Notes under the pieces: model-generated
Databases searched by the model: none
The model's input: the letters and a program-made list of their open reading frames with translations, nothing else
Told to the model about the DNA's origin: nothing
Position numbers and translations under genes: made by a program
In this document: positions 56,787 to 64,000 of the stretch, piece by piece
Numbering within the stretch: the first letter of the stretch is position 1
Layout of the letters: each line of letters starts with the position of its first letter
Origin: CALJFL01 sp036961205
GTDB lineage: Bacteria > Pseudomonadota > Gammaproteobacteria > Pseudomonadales > Halieaceae
Direction of reading: 5' to 3'
NCBI GenBank assembly: GCA_036961205.1
Contig: JBALVI010000001.1
Coordinates: 1,364,001-1,428,000 of the forward strand
Length of the DNA: 64,000 nucleotides

Positions 56787-57958
56787 GATATGTGCTCGTC
56801 CCGATGAGATTGAAACCGGCCTGCCACCCAGGTGTTCTGCACCTGAAAATTGTTATCAAAGTGGACCAGGTCCGCTCGGTAGCCAGCCAGCAGGCGTCCC
56901 AATTCCCGGTGCATGTCGAGAAAAGTCGCAGGATAAAGTGAGGCCATGCGCAGGCTTTCAGCCAACGGCAAGCCGACCAACTCTGTTGCAGTTCTAACTG
57001 CGTCAATCATGCCAATCGCGCTGCCTGCAAGTACACCATCAGCATTAATCAGGCGGCCCTGACTAACCTGGATTGTTTCACCATAGATTTCGAAGGATGT
57101 ATCAGTACTACCGACCGTGGCCATCGCATCTGTAACCAGCAGCAGCTTGCCTGGTGACTTGGCGCGCTGAGCAATACGAATGCTTGCCGGATGCACATGA
57201 TGGCCATCCACAATGATGCCGATGAAGGTGTGTTCGCTGTCCAGCGCTGCGCCCACTGTTCCTGGTGCTCTAGCCGTCAGATGGCTCATGGCGTTAAAAA
57301 GGTGGGTAAAGCCGGTGAGGCCCTCGGCAATGGCGGCACCAACTTGGTCGTAGTCCGCATTGGTGTGACCGGCAAATACCCTGAGCCCTGCGTCATTAAG
57401 TTGACGAATCTGACCTGGCTGGGTCTGTTCCGGAGCAAGCGTGACTATCGTTTTTAGGTCGGAGAGTGAACACAGCCAATCAATGTCTTGCTGCATCATC
57501 GGTCTTATCATGCTGGCTTTGTGAGTACCGCGCTTGTCCAGGGAGAAGAATGGACCTTCAATATGGACACCTAGTACACCCTCATTCCCCGCTGCTTTTG
57601 CGGCGGCTACCGCTTCGACTCCCGCCCGTTGTAGTTCCGGCGTATCGCTTATCAGGGTGGGCATCATCCCTGTTGTGCCTGTGGCTCGGTGCCCGGCTAC
57701 CATAGTATTGACGCCATCTACGGTCGGTGAGTTGTTGAGCATCACGCCGCCGCCGCCATTGACCTGTATGTCGATGAATCCGGGCGCCAGGATGCCACCG
57801 TCCAGGTGCATCCTTGCAATGTCTGGGTCCAACTCCTGATTGGCAGTAACGCTTGCGATACGGTGATCCGTTATCACAAGGGAGTGATCATCGACGAAGT
57901 CTTCGCCGTTAAAGATGGTGGCGCCGGTAAGCGCTATGCTCACTCCGGCGCCTGGCAT
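56783..57958 (-). CDS. nagA: N-acetylglucosamine-6-phosphate deacetylase
   Basis: A 391-residue amidohydrolase removing acetate from GlcNAc-6-phosphate. Metal and substrate residues are seen in GVHIEGPFFSLDKRGTHKA, the histidine-containing HTNADYDQVG and FTHLFNAMSHLTARAPG, and the catalytic aspartate in LLVTDAMATVG. The ATG start has GGGAG six bases upstream and lies 19 bases inside the end of the lacI-type gene. A GTG five codons on would also give a family-like N-terminus. Confidence 0.94.
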   Translation of the reverse strand: MPGAGVSIALTGATIFNGEDFVDDHSLVITDHRIASVTANQELDPDIARMHLDGGILAPGFIDIQVNGGGGVMLNNSPTVDGVNTMVAGHRATGTTGMMPTLISDTPELQRAGVEAVAAAKAAGNEGVLGVHIEGPFFSLDKRGTHKASMIRPMMQQDIDWLCSLSDLKTIVTLAPEQTQPGQIRQLNDAGLRVFAGHTNADYDQVGAAIAEGLTGFTHLFNAMSHLTARAPGTVGAALDSEHTFIGIIVDGHHVHPASIRIAQRAKSPGKLLLVTDAMATVGSTDTSFEIYGETIQVSQGRLINADGVLAGSAIGMIDAVRTATELVGLPLAESLRMASLYPATFLDMHRELGRLLAGYRADLVHFDNNFQVQNTWVAGRFQSHRDEHIS

Positions 57959-58971
57959 GTGGACTCCCTGATGACTAGTTTGGGGACGAATCCGGTTTGC
58001 AATTCGGCGTCTTCGGTCTCCTCCTGTCTGCTGGCTCTAATTGCCTGAACCAAATTCCTTGTCGCGGTGGCGGCGATTTCGGTGTTTGATTGATGTGCGG
58101 TCGTCAGCTTGGGCCATGATTGCCGCGAGAACGGACTGTCCTCGAAGCCCGCTATCGATAGCTGCTCCGGCACGGCGACCTGCTTTATGCGGGCGGCGAA
58201 CAAAGCGCCCGCGGCGATTTCATCGTTACAGGCAAAGATCGCTGTCGGGGGGGTGTCAGCTGACAGCAAAATATTGGTGCGCTCTGCACCGGAGTCGAAA
58301 TTGTATTCGCCGGGCAACACCAGTGTTTCCTCGTTGCTAATACCGTGGTCTGCCAGTGCTGCGGTGTAACCTTTAAGGCGTTCAACGCTCGATGGGTCAG
58401 TTTCCGCGCTTCCCAGATAGGCAATGCGTCTGTGTCCCTGCTTGATAAGGTAGTCTGTAATAGCGTAAGCGGCTTTGCAATCGTCGATGAATACGCACGG
58501 TCCCAATGTGTCTGGTGCGGAAGACCCGGATACGATTCTGGCAAAATTCATTTTTCGTGAGAGTAGTAAGTCAATGAGCTCAGCAGACTCCGAGAAGGGT
58601 GGCGTTAATACCAATCCGGCGATATGACTGCTGCTCACCAAACGCTCCAGTTCCGTGACTGCGTTGCTGGATTTAAAATCTATCGGGTGTATCAGCAGTT
58701 CGTACCCTTGATTGTGACATTCCTGCAGAATGCCATTTTGCATTTCTATGACATAGTGGCTGTTGGGGTTGTCATAGATGTATGCGATGAATGAGGCACC
58801 ACCACGCATTTGTCGGGCTGATATATTGGGCTGATAGTTGAGCTCTTTGGCGGCCGCCCAAACCCGTGCAGATAACTTCTCACCCACTGTATTTTCATGG
58901 TTGATAACCCGTGAAACCGTCTTGAATGAGGTGCCCGCTAATTTGGCGACGTCTTTTATTGTTGCTTTCAT
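57940..58971 (-). CDS. nagR: LacI-family regulator of GlcNAc use
   Basis: A 343-residue LacI-type repressor. The helix-turn-helix is ATIKDVAKLAGTSFKTVSRV at the N-terminus with the hinge helix after it, followed by a periplasmic-binding-like sensor domain. The start at ATG 58971 gives the normal LacI N-terminus; extra in-frame residues upstream are unrelated. The perfect operator TGACAACGTTGTCA stands 90 bases upstream. It leads nagA-nagB-flavoprotein B. In related bacteria NagR is released by GlcNAc-6-phosphate; that inducer is knowledge of the family. Confidence 0.9.
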   Translation of the reverse strand: MKATIKDVAKLAGTSFKTVSRVINHENTVGEKLSARVWAAAKELNYQPNISARQMRGGASFIAYIYDNPNSHYVIEMQNGILQECHNQGYELLIHPIDFKSSNAVTELERLVSSSHIAGLVLTPPFSESAELIDLLLSRKMNFARIVSGSSAPDTLGPCVFIDDCKAAYAITDYLIKQGHRRIAYLGSAETDPSSVERLKGYTAALADHGISNEETLVLPGEYNFDSGAERTNILLSADTPPTAIFACNDEIAAGALFAARIKQVAVPEQLSIAGFEDSPFSRQSWPKLTTAHQSNTEIAATATRNLVQAIRASRQEETEDAELQTGFVPKLVIRESTCQAPE

Positions 58972-59060
58972 CCGTTGAAACCGTTTTACCTTGTGCGCTT
59001 GGCTTTGAGGGCCTCGCATTCATTTAAACATTTCGACAGTGTAGTCTAAAAGTGACTATC

Positions 59061-59074
59061 TGACAACGTTGTCA
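59061..59074. promoter_or_regulatory. NagR-type LacI operator upstream of nagR
   Basis: TGACAACGTTGTCA is a perfect 14-base palindrome. It is the best of the four sites in the window and implies autoregulation of the nagR-nagA-nagB unit. Confidence 0.82.
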
Positions 59075-59177
59075 TTGTCTATGCCGATATGGAATCCAGT
59101 CAGCAAGCATTGCTTGCAGGGCATGCCGGACGGCGACTTAATTCGGGTGGCCAGGGTGCGCAGTAGGGTCTGCTGGT

Positions 59178-61241
59178 TTACCCCTGCTCAAATTGAGACG
59201 ACACTGCGCCAAAACATTCAACTATTCTGGGATCAAATTGTGAGCCGCTGGCGCCTTCGATGAATGCCACGGTGTCCTTATGGCTCATGGCGCCGCGGTG
59301 AGCTTGTTCGCTGATGAGGCTCTCGTAGCTGTCAATTACCGCGACAATGCGTGCCGACAAAGGTATGGCACTTTGCTTCGTGCCCAGGGGGTAGCCGCGG
59401 CCATTCCACCATTCGTGCTGGCCTGCCACTATGTCTCGAAAATGGTGGAGATACTGCAAGGTAAGTTCGCTGTCTTTGCCCTGTTCTTCGCTGAGGGTCT
59501 GCTGGGCTGCGGCCACCGCGATATGGACAACTTCATTGTGCTGCTCGATGATCTGCAAGCCCTCCTGAGGAATTATTTCCGTGTTATGCAGAATATCCGC
59601 CGCCAGAGGCTCCATTCCGACATCGCGTAGTGGGGCCGCTCTGCAGATTAGCTCAATTATGGCTGGCGTTAGTCGCGAGGCAAAATCCGAATTTTTGGCG
59701 ACTTCGCTAGCGAGAAGGCGGGTCATCTTGGCTACCCTCTCGTGTTTCTCCGCCATAGCCTGATCAGCAGGTTTTTCGATGGACTTCACCAGCTTGCCCG
59801 CAACCATATTAGCCGTTTCCCGCACCATCTGCTGGTGCTCCGCCAGTAATTTTGCTTCGCGATCAAACTCTATCATCGCACTTGAGATCAGGCTGCCCAT
59901 AACGCCGGACAGGATAAGGAAGAAGGAGGACGCATCGAACAGCAAACCGTTAAAGCGAAACAGCAGGTAGCCCATGGTGAGGACCGACAGGTTGAGAGCA
60001 AGGGTCAGCCACATTGAGGCGCGGGGAACTGTTTTAAGAAAGCTGGCAAGCTTCGAGTCCGTCCGTGGAATGAACCAGATAAGAAGGCAGCCCAGGGAAA
60101 GGATCAAGCCCACCTCCAGCCATTTCATCCACCAGGGGCGCAATAAAAACCGGCCCTCAAATAGAGTTTCAAGTACTTGAGCTTGTATTTCTATGCCGGG
60201 CACCAGCTCGCGTAGTGCTGTTGTTCGCATATCGTGAAGGCCGGTACCGGTTAGGCCAAGAAGTACCAGCTTGCCCGATAGCTGATCGGGATCGACTCGT
60301 CCCTCAAGGACATCAATGGCGGATACATAGCGGCCCGCGGTGGCCGATGATTGGGCGTAGTGTAACCAGATCTCGCCACTAGGCTGAGTAGGTACGGTTA
60401 GGTCCGCTACGCTGACTGTCTCGACACCGTGGCTTGATACATCGACTTCTACGGCAGTGGAGCCGCTGGCAATTCGAAGCATTTCCATTGCCAGCCCGGA
60501 TACCAATTCATCACCGATCGCGCTGACTAGTGGGATTCGCCGGACTACGCCGAATTCCAGACTAACACTGAGTATTGCCTGGCCCCAGGCGGCCGCCTGC
60601 AACTCTGGCAGACTGGCTAGTACCGCCTCAAAACGGCGCACGTGGGGTAGGGGATCGCCGCCGCGAACTAGCAAAGGCGCTGTACGCAAGCCGGCACTGC
60701 TGGTGAAGGTGGTGAAATCAAAACCGGCGGCTCCCAGTACCGAGGGGGTATTTCGTAGTGATTGCGCCAACCGTGTTTCGTGGCTGGGTAGCGACTTTAG
60801 ATGCTCGATTAATTCGGGTGGTGAGCCTGGGGGTAGGTTGTCGGCAACTAAGTCAGGAGAAGTTTGGTCAGCTTCCGGCATGTACATATCAAAGCCAACA
60901 GCCGCGGGTTGGTAGGAGGCGATGGCGTCTACCAGTTCAGCCAATTTATTTCTTGGCCACGGCCATTGCCCCATACGCGCCAGACTGGTTTCATCCACTG
61001 CCACAATCGTGACCGGTTGCCACTGCGGTTCGCGAGGATAGTACTTCTGGTATTTGTCGAAAAGAAACTGGCGGGCGATGGTAAAAGGACCGGTGACACT
61101 ACTCGATAGCTCCGCCAGCGAATCCCCGGCCGGCCTCTCGGACATGACACACAGGCTTGTTGTCCACAGCAGTATGAGGAGCGCCACCGGACGGCCACTT
61201 CCGTAGAGGAAGGCGCGTTGCAGTAAGCCGAGTGCAGACAT
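59178..61241 (-). CDS. CHASE2 sensor with degenerate HD-GYP output domain
   Basis: A 687-residue membrane signalling protein. An N-terminal helix is followed by a large periplasmic CHASE2 domain (VTIVAVDETSLARMGQWPWPR, AAVGFDMYMPEADQ), then three to four helices around residues 375-460. The C-terminal ~190 residues follow the HD-GYP c-di-GMP phosphodiesterase layout, with EWWNGRGYPLG for GYP and IPLSARIVAVIDSYESL, but the HD dyad position reads APLRDVG, with arginine for histidine. It probably no longer cleaves c-di-GMP, or only binds it. It is followed upstream on the same strand by OmpA-like and FecR genes. Confidence 0.8.
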   Translation of the reverse strand: MSALGLLQRAFLYGSGRPVALLILLWTTSLCVMSERPAGDSLAELSSSVTGPFTIARQFLFDKYQKYYPREPQWQPVTIVAVDETSLARMGQWPWPRNKLAELVDAIASYQPAAVGFDMYMPEADQTSPDLVADNLPPGSPPELIEHLKSLPSHETRLAQSLRNTPSVLGAAGFDFTTFTSSAGLRTAPLLVRGGDPLPHVRRFEAVLASLPELQAAAWGQAILSVSLEFGVVRRIPLVSAIGDELVSGLAMEMLRIASGSTAVEVDVSSHGVETVSVADLTVPTQPSGEIWLHYAQSSATAGRYVSAIDVLEGRVDPDQLSGKLVLLGLTGTGLHDMRTTALRELVPGIEIQAQVLETLFEGRFLLRPWWMKWLEVGLILSLGCLLIWFIPRTDSKLASFLKTVPRASMWLTLALNLSVLTMGYLLFRFNGLLFDASSFFLILSGVMGSLISSAMIEFDREAKLLAEHQQMVRETANMVAGKLVKSIEKPADQAMAEKHERVAKMTRLLASEVAKNSDFASRLTPAIIELICRAAPLRDVGMEPLAADILHNTEIIPQEGLQIIEQHNEVVHIAVAAAQQTLSEEQGKDSELTLQYLHHFRDIVAGQHEWWNGRGYPLGTKQSAIPLSARIVAVIDSYESLISEQAHRGAMSHKDTVAFIEGASGSQFDPRIVECFGAVSSQFEQG

Positions 61242-61270
61242 TTACGGGCGCTCTGGAATACCTTGCGGCA

Positions 61271-61894
61271 TCAACGGATGTTTATCTCAACTCGGCGATT
61301 ACGAGGTTCGGAAACCTTGTCTGCGGTTTGCACCAGGGGTTCACGTTCACCGCGCCCGGCCGCGTCAATGTTTACCGCCGATACGCCCGCCTCTTCAATC
61401 AGGCGGCGTACGGTTTGAGCCCTGGCGTTGGACAGTTGATCGTTGTCTTCATCACTGCCTACTCGGTCGGTATGACCGATAACCGTAATTTCGGGTGCTG
61501 GTCGCTCCGCCAAAAAAGCTTGCATTTTGGCCACAATTTGAACGGATTCCTCGGTAAGAACCTCGCTGGAAGCGGGCATGAAATTCACTGTAAAAGACTT
61601 CGGCTCAGGGGGCGTAGCGTCGAGGAGTGTGCCATAGCGGGACGCCACCGCCTCTTTACTTTCCTTTGTCTCGCTGATCTCGCCACTTTTCTGAACCTCC
61701 ACTGCGGCATAGGCCGAATCCAGCGTTTGTTCGCCGGCGGCGCTGGTAACGATCAGTTTACCGACATTCCCGTCCTCATCCGGCAGCAGCACGATTTTGT
61801 CTGGCGGGGGAGGAGGTGGCGGGGGTGGCGGGGCATCGTTATCAAATACAGCGAGCAGGAACACGGTGATAAAAGGTATTAATAATGCAGCCAT
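61271..61894 (-). CDS. OmpA-family protein with proline tract
   Basis: A 207-residue protein with an N-terminal hydrophobic segment (LLIPFITVFLLAVF) followed by a run of ten prolines and, in the C-terminal ~110 residues, an OmpA-like peptidoglycan-binding domain (VIGHTDRVGSDEDNDQLSNAR, GRGEREPLVQTADKVSEPRNRR). It likely attaches to the inner or outer membrane and grips the cell wall. It lies between the FecR-domain gene (19-base gap) and the CHASE2 sensor (29-base gap), with which it may form an envelope-sensing unit. Confidence 0.85.
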   Translation of the reverse strand: MAALLIPFITVFLLAVFDNDAPPPPPPPPPPDKIVLLPDEDGNVGKLIVTSAAGEQTLDSAYAAVEVQKSGEISETKESKEAVASRYGTLLDATPPEPKSFTVNFMPASSEVLTEESVQIVAKMQAFLAERPAPEITVIGHTDRVGSDEDNDQLSNARAQTVRRLIEEAGVSAVNIDAAGRGEREPLVQTADKVSEPRNRRVEINIR

Positions 61895-61913
61895 GGTCTT
61901 GTGCGCTCCGTGC

Positions 61914-62351
61914 TTATTCGCCTACGTCTATGATGAATTCGGTGCCCCTGACCCCAAGGGTTACTGTTGGCGTGTTGAAGCGTATACCCTCGGGACTGCC
62001 CTTGGCGATTTTCCCGGATATCACGGCCAGGGACCCGCGTTTTACCGACGCGTCCACGGTGCCGGCGTGAGTGGTGGTGTCAAAACTGAATTTGTTTAAC
62101 TCCAGTGTCGTGTTGGGACCCGCGGTCAGTCGTGTGTTGTCTTTCAGCGTGATGCCTACGGCGCTGTCGTCTCCTGTCACCAGGCTGTCGCTGACTAATA
62201 CCGGGCTGCCCACGGTAGCAGGCAGGGTTTCGGCGCCGCGAGTAATTTGTGCTGTCCCTCGGCTGGTTTTGATGACCCCGGCCTCTGTCTGGCCGAATGA
62301 AGGGGTGCAAAAAGTCGCCAAAATGAGGCTGACACAGGCAATGCGTAACAT
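61914..62351 (-). CDS. Secreted FecR-domain protein
   Basis: A 145-residue protein with a signal peptide (LRIACVSLILATFCTPSFGQ) and a FecR domain: GDDSAVGITLKDNTRLTAGP and the hallmark TPTVTLGVRGTEFIIDVGE at its very end. Start is ATG 62351, placed exactly after GGGAGAAG; a start six codons upstream would lie before the ribosome site. FecR domains are often found with CHASE2 or cyclase sensors in envelope stress systems. It heads the three-gene unit FecR, OmpA-like, CHASE2/HD-GYP. Confidence 0.85.
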   Translation of the reverse strand: MLRIACVSLILATFCTPSFGQTEAGVIKTSRGTAQITRGAETLPATVGSPVLVSDSLVTGDDSAVGITLKDNTRLTAGPNTTLELNKFSFDTTTHAGTVDASVKRGSLAVISGKIAKGSPEGIRFNTPTVTLGVRGTEFIIDVGE

Positions 62352-62604
62352 GTACTTCTCCCTGTTCATGTATGAATTATTTATAGCGGTAGATTAACAG
62401 CTAGATTGAACTGTGAGTATCTTAAATTGTGGCACGGTCCAGGGTCCTGTGAGAGTCGCTGCCCCCATAGAGCCTCGGTTGTTGCAAGTTTTCGGTGGTC
62501 AGCACAGCTAACGGATTTCTGGTATGGCGGCCTATGTGCTAAAGAGATACTCTTCATATTGATTTTATAACCCCCTCCGCCAGTTAAAAAATGAGGTATT
62601 TAAA

Positions 62605-63948
62605 GTGATCGATGAAATGATGGCTAAGGCCAGAGTGGCGCAAACTGCATATGCCAGCTTCAATCAGGAGCAGGTTGACGAGATCGTACGTGCCATCGGC
62701 AAGGTGGTTTACGATAACGCCGAGCAACTCGCTCGAAATGCGGTCGATGAAACTGGCATGGGCAATTTCGCCGACAAATTGGCCAAGAAGAAAGGCAAGT
62801 CCCGCGCCATCTGGAACAGCCTCAAAGGTAAGCGGTCGATAGGTGTTATTGAAGAAAAAGACGAGCACGGCATCGTAAAAATCGCCAAGCCGGTTGGCAT
62901 CGTAGGTGCAGTGACGCCTACCACCAATCCGGTGGTGACGCCCATGTGCAATGCTATGTTTGCGCTCAAGGGTGGCAATGCAATCATCGTGGCCCCGCAT
63001 CCGCGAGCTAAAAACTGCAGTGCAGAAGTAGTGGATTTGATGAATGCGGAAATCAAGCGCCTGGGTGGGCCTGATAACCTGATTCAGTGCATACGCGAGC
63101 CCAGTATCCAGGCTACCAACGAGTTGATGCAAAAAGTCGATGTGCTTGTTGCCACCGGCGGACCAGCGATGGTTGCTGCCGCCTATAGTAGTGGTAAACC
63201 CTCCTTTGGTGTTGGCCCCGGCAATGTGCAGGTCATCGTCGACAGTGATGTTGATTACTTAGATGCCGCAGAGAAAATCATCAATGGCCGAAAATTCGAT
63301 CACGGAATTATTTGTTCGGGCGAGCAGTCGGTAATTGCACCCAAAGAAACCTACCAGCAGGTTATAGAGGCTTTTCAGTCCAAGGGGGCGCACTACGTCG
63401 GTGATCAGGAGACTGCCGATAAGTTACGTGCTGTGCTGTTTGAAAATGGCCACATCTCGCCAGCAGTTATCGGGCAGAGCCCACAGCAGATCGCCGAGAT
63501 GGCAGGAATTGAAATCGCTGAGGATGCCAAGATCATCTTGATCAAATCCAATACCAGTGAGCAGGACATTCTGCGCAAAGAAAAAATGTGCCCGGTCATG
63601 GTGGCCTTTGAATACGACGACTTCGACGATGCGATTGCGATTGCGCAGTTTAACCTTGGTGTTGAGGGCAAGGGGCACACCTGTGCCATCCATTCGAATA
63701 ATGACGAACATATTCGCCAGGCCGGTATCGAGTTGCCGGTTAGCCGGCTTGTTGTGAACGAGGCCAGCTCGCTGACTGCAGGAGGCAGTCTTCAAAACGG
63801 ATTTGCACCCACAACGACGCTGGGCTGCGGATCATGGGGTAATAATTCCATCTCCGAAAATCTGAACTATACTCACCTCATCAATATACATCGGATAGGG
63901 TTTGTTCACGATAAGCCCGCGCCTACCGACGAGGAAATCTGGGCCTAG
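62605..63948 (+). CDS. CoA-acylating aldehyde dehydrogenase
   Basis: A 447-residue aldehyde dehydrogenase of the acylating group (AdhE N-terminal domain, EutE, sulfoacetaldehyde dehydrogenase SauS). Features are the nucleotide region VGIVGAVTPTTNPVVTPMCN, the catalytic cysteine in DHGIICSGEQSVIAP, and FAPTTTLGCGSWGNNSISEN near the end. Such enzymes convert an aldehyde and CoA to acyl-CoA with NAD(P). It starts at GTG with GAGG eight bases upstream, divergent from FecR. No partner gene is in the window, so aldehyde identity is not shown; SauS-like resemblance is the closest from memory. Confidence 0.85.
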   Translation: MIDEMMAKARVAQTAYASFNQEQVDEIVRAIGKVVYDNAEQLARNAVDETGMGNFADKLAKKKGKSRAIWNSLKGKRSIGVIEEKDEHGIVKIAKPVGIVGAVTPTTNPVVTPMCNAMFALKGGNAIIVAPHPRAKNCSAEVVDLMNAEIKRLGGPDNLIQCIREPSIQATNELMQKVDVLVATGGPAMVAAAYSSGKPSFGVGPGNVQVIVDSDVDYLDAAEKIINGRKFDHGIICSGEQSVIAPKETYQQVIEAFQSKGAHYVGDQETADKLRAVLFENGHISPAVIGQSPQQIAEMAGIEIAEDAKIILIKSNTSEQDILRKEKMCPVMVAFEYDDFDDAIAIAQFNLGVEGKGHTCAIHSNNDEHIRQAGIELPVSRLVVNEASSLTAGGSLQNGFAPTTTLGCGSWGNNSISENLNYTHLINIHRIGFVHDKPAPTDEEIWA

Positions 63949-63949
63949 G

Positions 63950-63983
63950 GCCACCTCAATATTCTTTTCGGCTATAAGGTGGC
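63950..63983. terminator. Possible stem-loop after the acylating dehydrogenase
   Basis: GCCACCT (63950-63956) and AGGTGGC (63977-63983) form a 7-base stem with a 20-base loop, two bases after the stop codon. No T-run follows, so it is a weak terminator candidate. Confidence 0.35.
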
Positions 63984-64000
63984 TGAATGCAGCAGCGAGT

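Noticed and set aside
61232..61882. 216-codon plus-strand frame over the OmpA-like gene
   Set aside because: Its Gly/Trp-rich stretch is the reverse reading of the proline tract, not a real domain.
1..64000. CRISPR arrays, tRNA/rRNA genes, transposases or phage genes
   Set aside because: No repeat-spacer pattern, no tRNA-like cloverleaf and no mobile-element protein was seen on reading both strands; short ncRNAs could be missed by eye.

Overview
The window looks like chromosomal DNA of a heterotrophic, probably marine gammaproteobacterium. DbpA, a RIO1-type kinase, an HpaR-type MarR regulator, a LacI-type GlcNAc regulator with a TGACAACGTTGTCA operator, a TonB receptor and several oxygenases together suggest the Cellvibrionales/Spongiibacteraceae-Halieaceae neighbourhood. 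That placement rests on gene content only; no phylogeny was run. Genes are densely packed, often with 1-4 base start/stop overlaps. I see no tRNA, rRNA, CRISPR array, prophage or insertion sequence.

Layout. (1) 1-5588: acyl-CoA ligase fragment, AraC regulator and PaaK phenylacetate-CoA ligase on the minus strand, divergent from PaaX; then a FeaR-like AraC regulator and a PhyH-type dioxygenase. (2) 5725-12331: a nine-gene operon for a TTQ amine dehydrogenase of the aromatic type (large subunit, MauE, MauD, small subunit), a monoheme and a diheme cytochrome c, a secreted amidohydrolase, a membrane b-type protein and a tetraheme cytochrome. (3) 12397-15489: cytochrome P450 and MarR, divergent from a VanA-like Rieske oxygenase. 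(4) 15551-21788: a homoprotocatechuate meta-cleavage cluster (hpaE, ligA-like, ligB-like, hpaF, hpaH, hpaI; divergent hpaG-hpaR). (5) 21792-28562: UPF0261, class III aminotransferase, HAD, IclR, aldehyde dehydrogenase and MFS transporter. (6) 28864-37496: acetate-permease-like symporter with its small partner, alpha/beta hydrolase, RIO kinase, DbpA, and an MBOAT/SGNH-like pair. (7) 37497-44414: aromatic amino acid decarboxylase, hydrolase/acyltransferase pair, nitroreductase, Fe-S uracil-DNA glycosylase and a TetR/YHS pair. (8) 44838-58971: a GlcNAc/chito-oligosaccharide regulon (TonB receptor, Na+/solute symporter, two tryptophan-halogenase-like flavoproteins, GlcNAc kinase, GH20 hexosaminidase, NagB, NagA, LacI regulator). 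(9) 59178-62351: FecR, OmpA-like and CHASE2/degenerate HD-GYP proteins. (10) 62605-63948: a CoA-acylating aldehyde dehydrogenase.

How it fits together. Much of the left and centre reads as one aromatic-amine theme. A pyridoxal decarboxylase can make aromatic amines from amino acids. The periplasmic TTQ dehydrogenase deaminates amines to aldehydes. An aldehyde dehydrogenase could give arylacetates. PaaK would activate phenylacetate, while the hpa cluster cleaves 3,4-dihydroxyphenylacetate, with the Rieske enzyme a candidate O-demethylase feeding it. The links between these steps are inferred; no 4-hydroxyphenylacetate hydroxylase (HpaBC) or paaA-E is in the window.

The strongest unusual points are: the amine-dehydrogenase operon, which carries a cytochrome chain and no azurin, amicyanin or MauG; a two-subunit LigAB-type ring-cleavage enzyme in an hpa cluster; several well-defined palindromic operators (HpaR, MarR, TetR and LacI types, and one shared by two distant loci); and paired halogenase-like flavoproteins inside a GlcNAc regulon.
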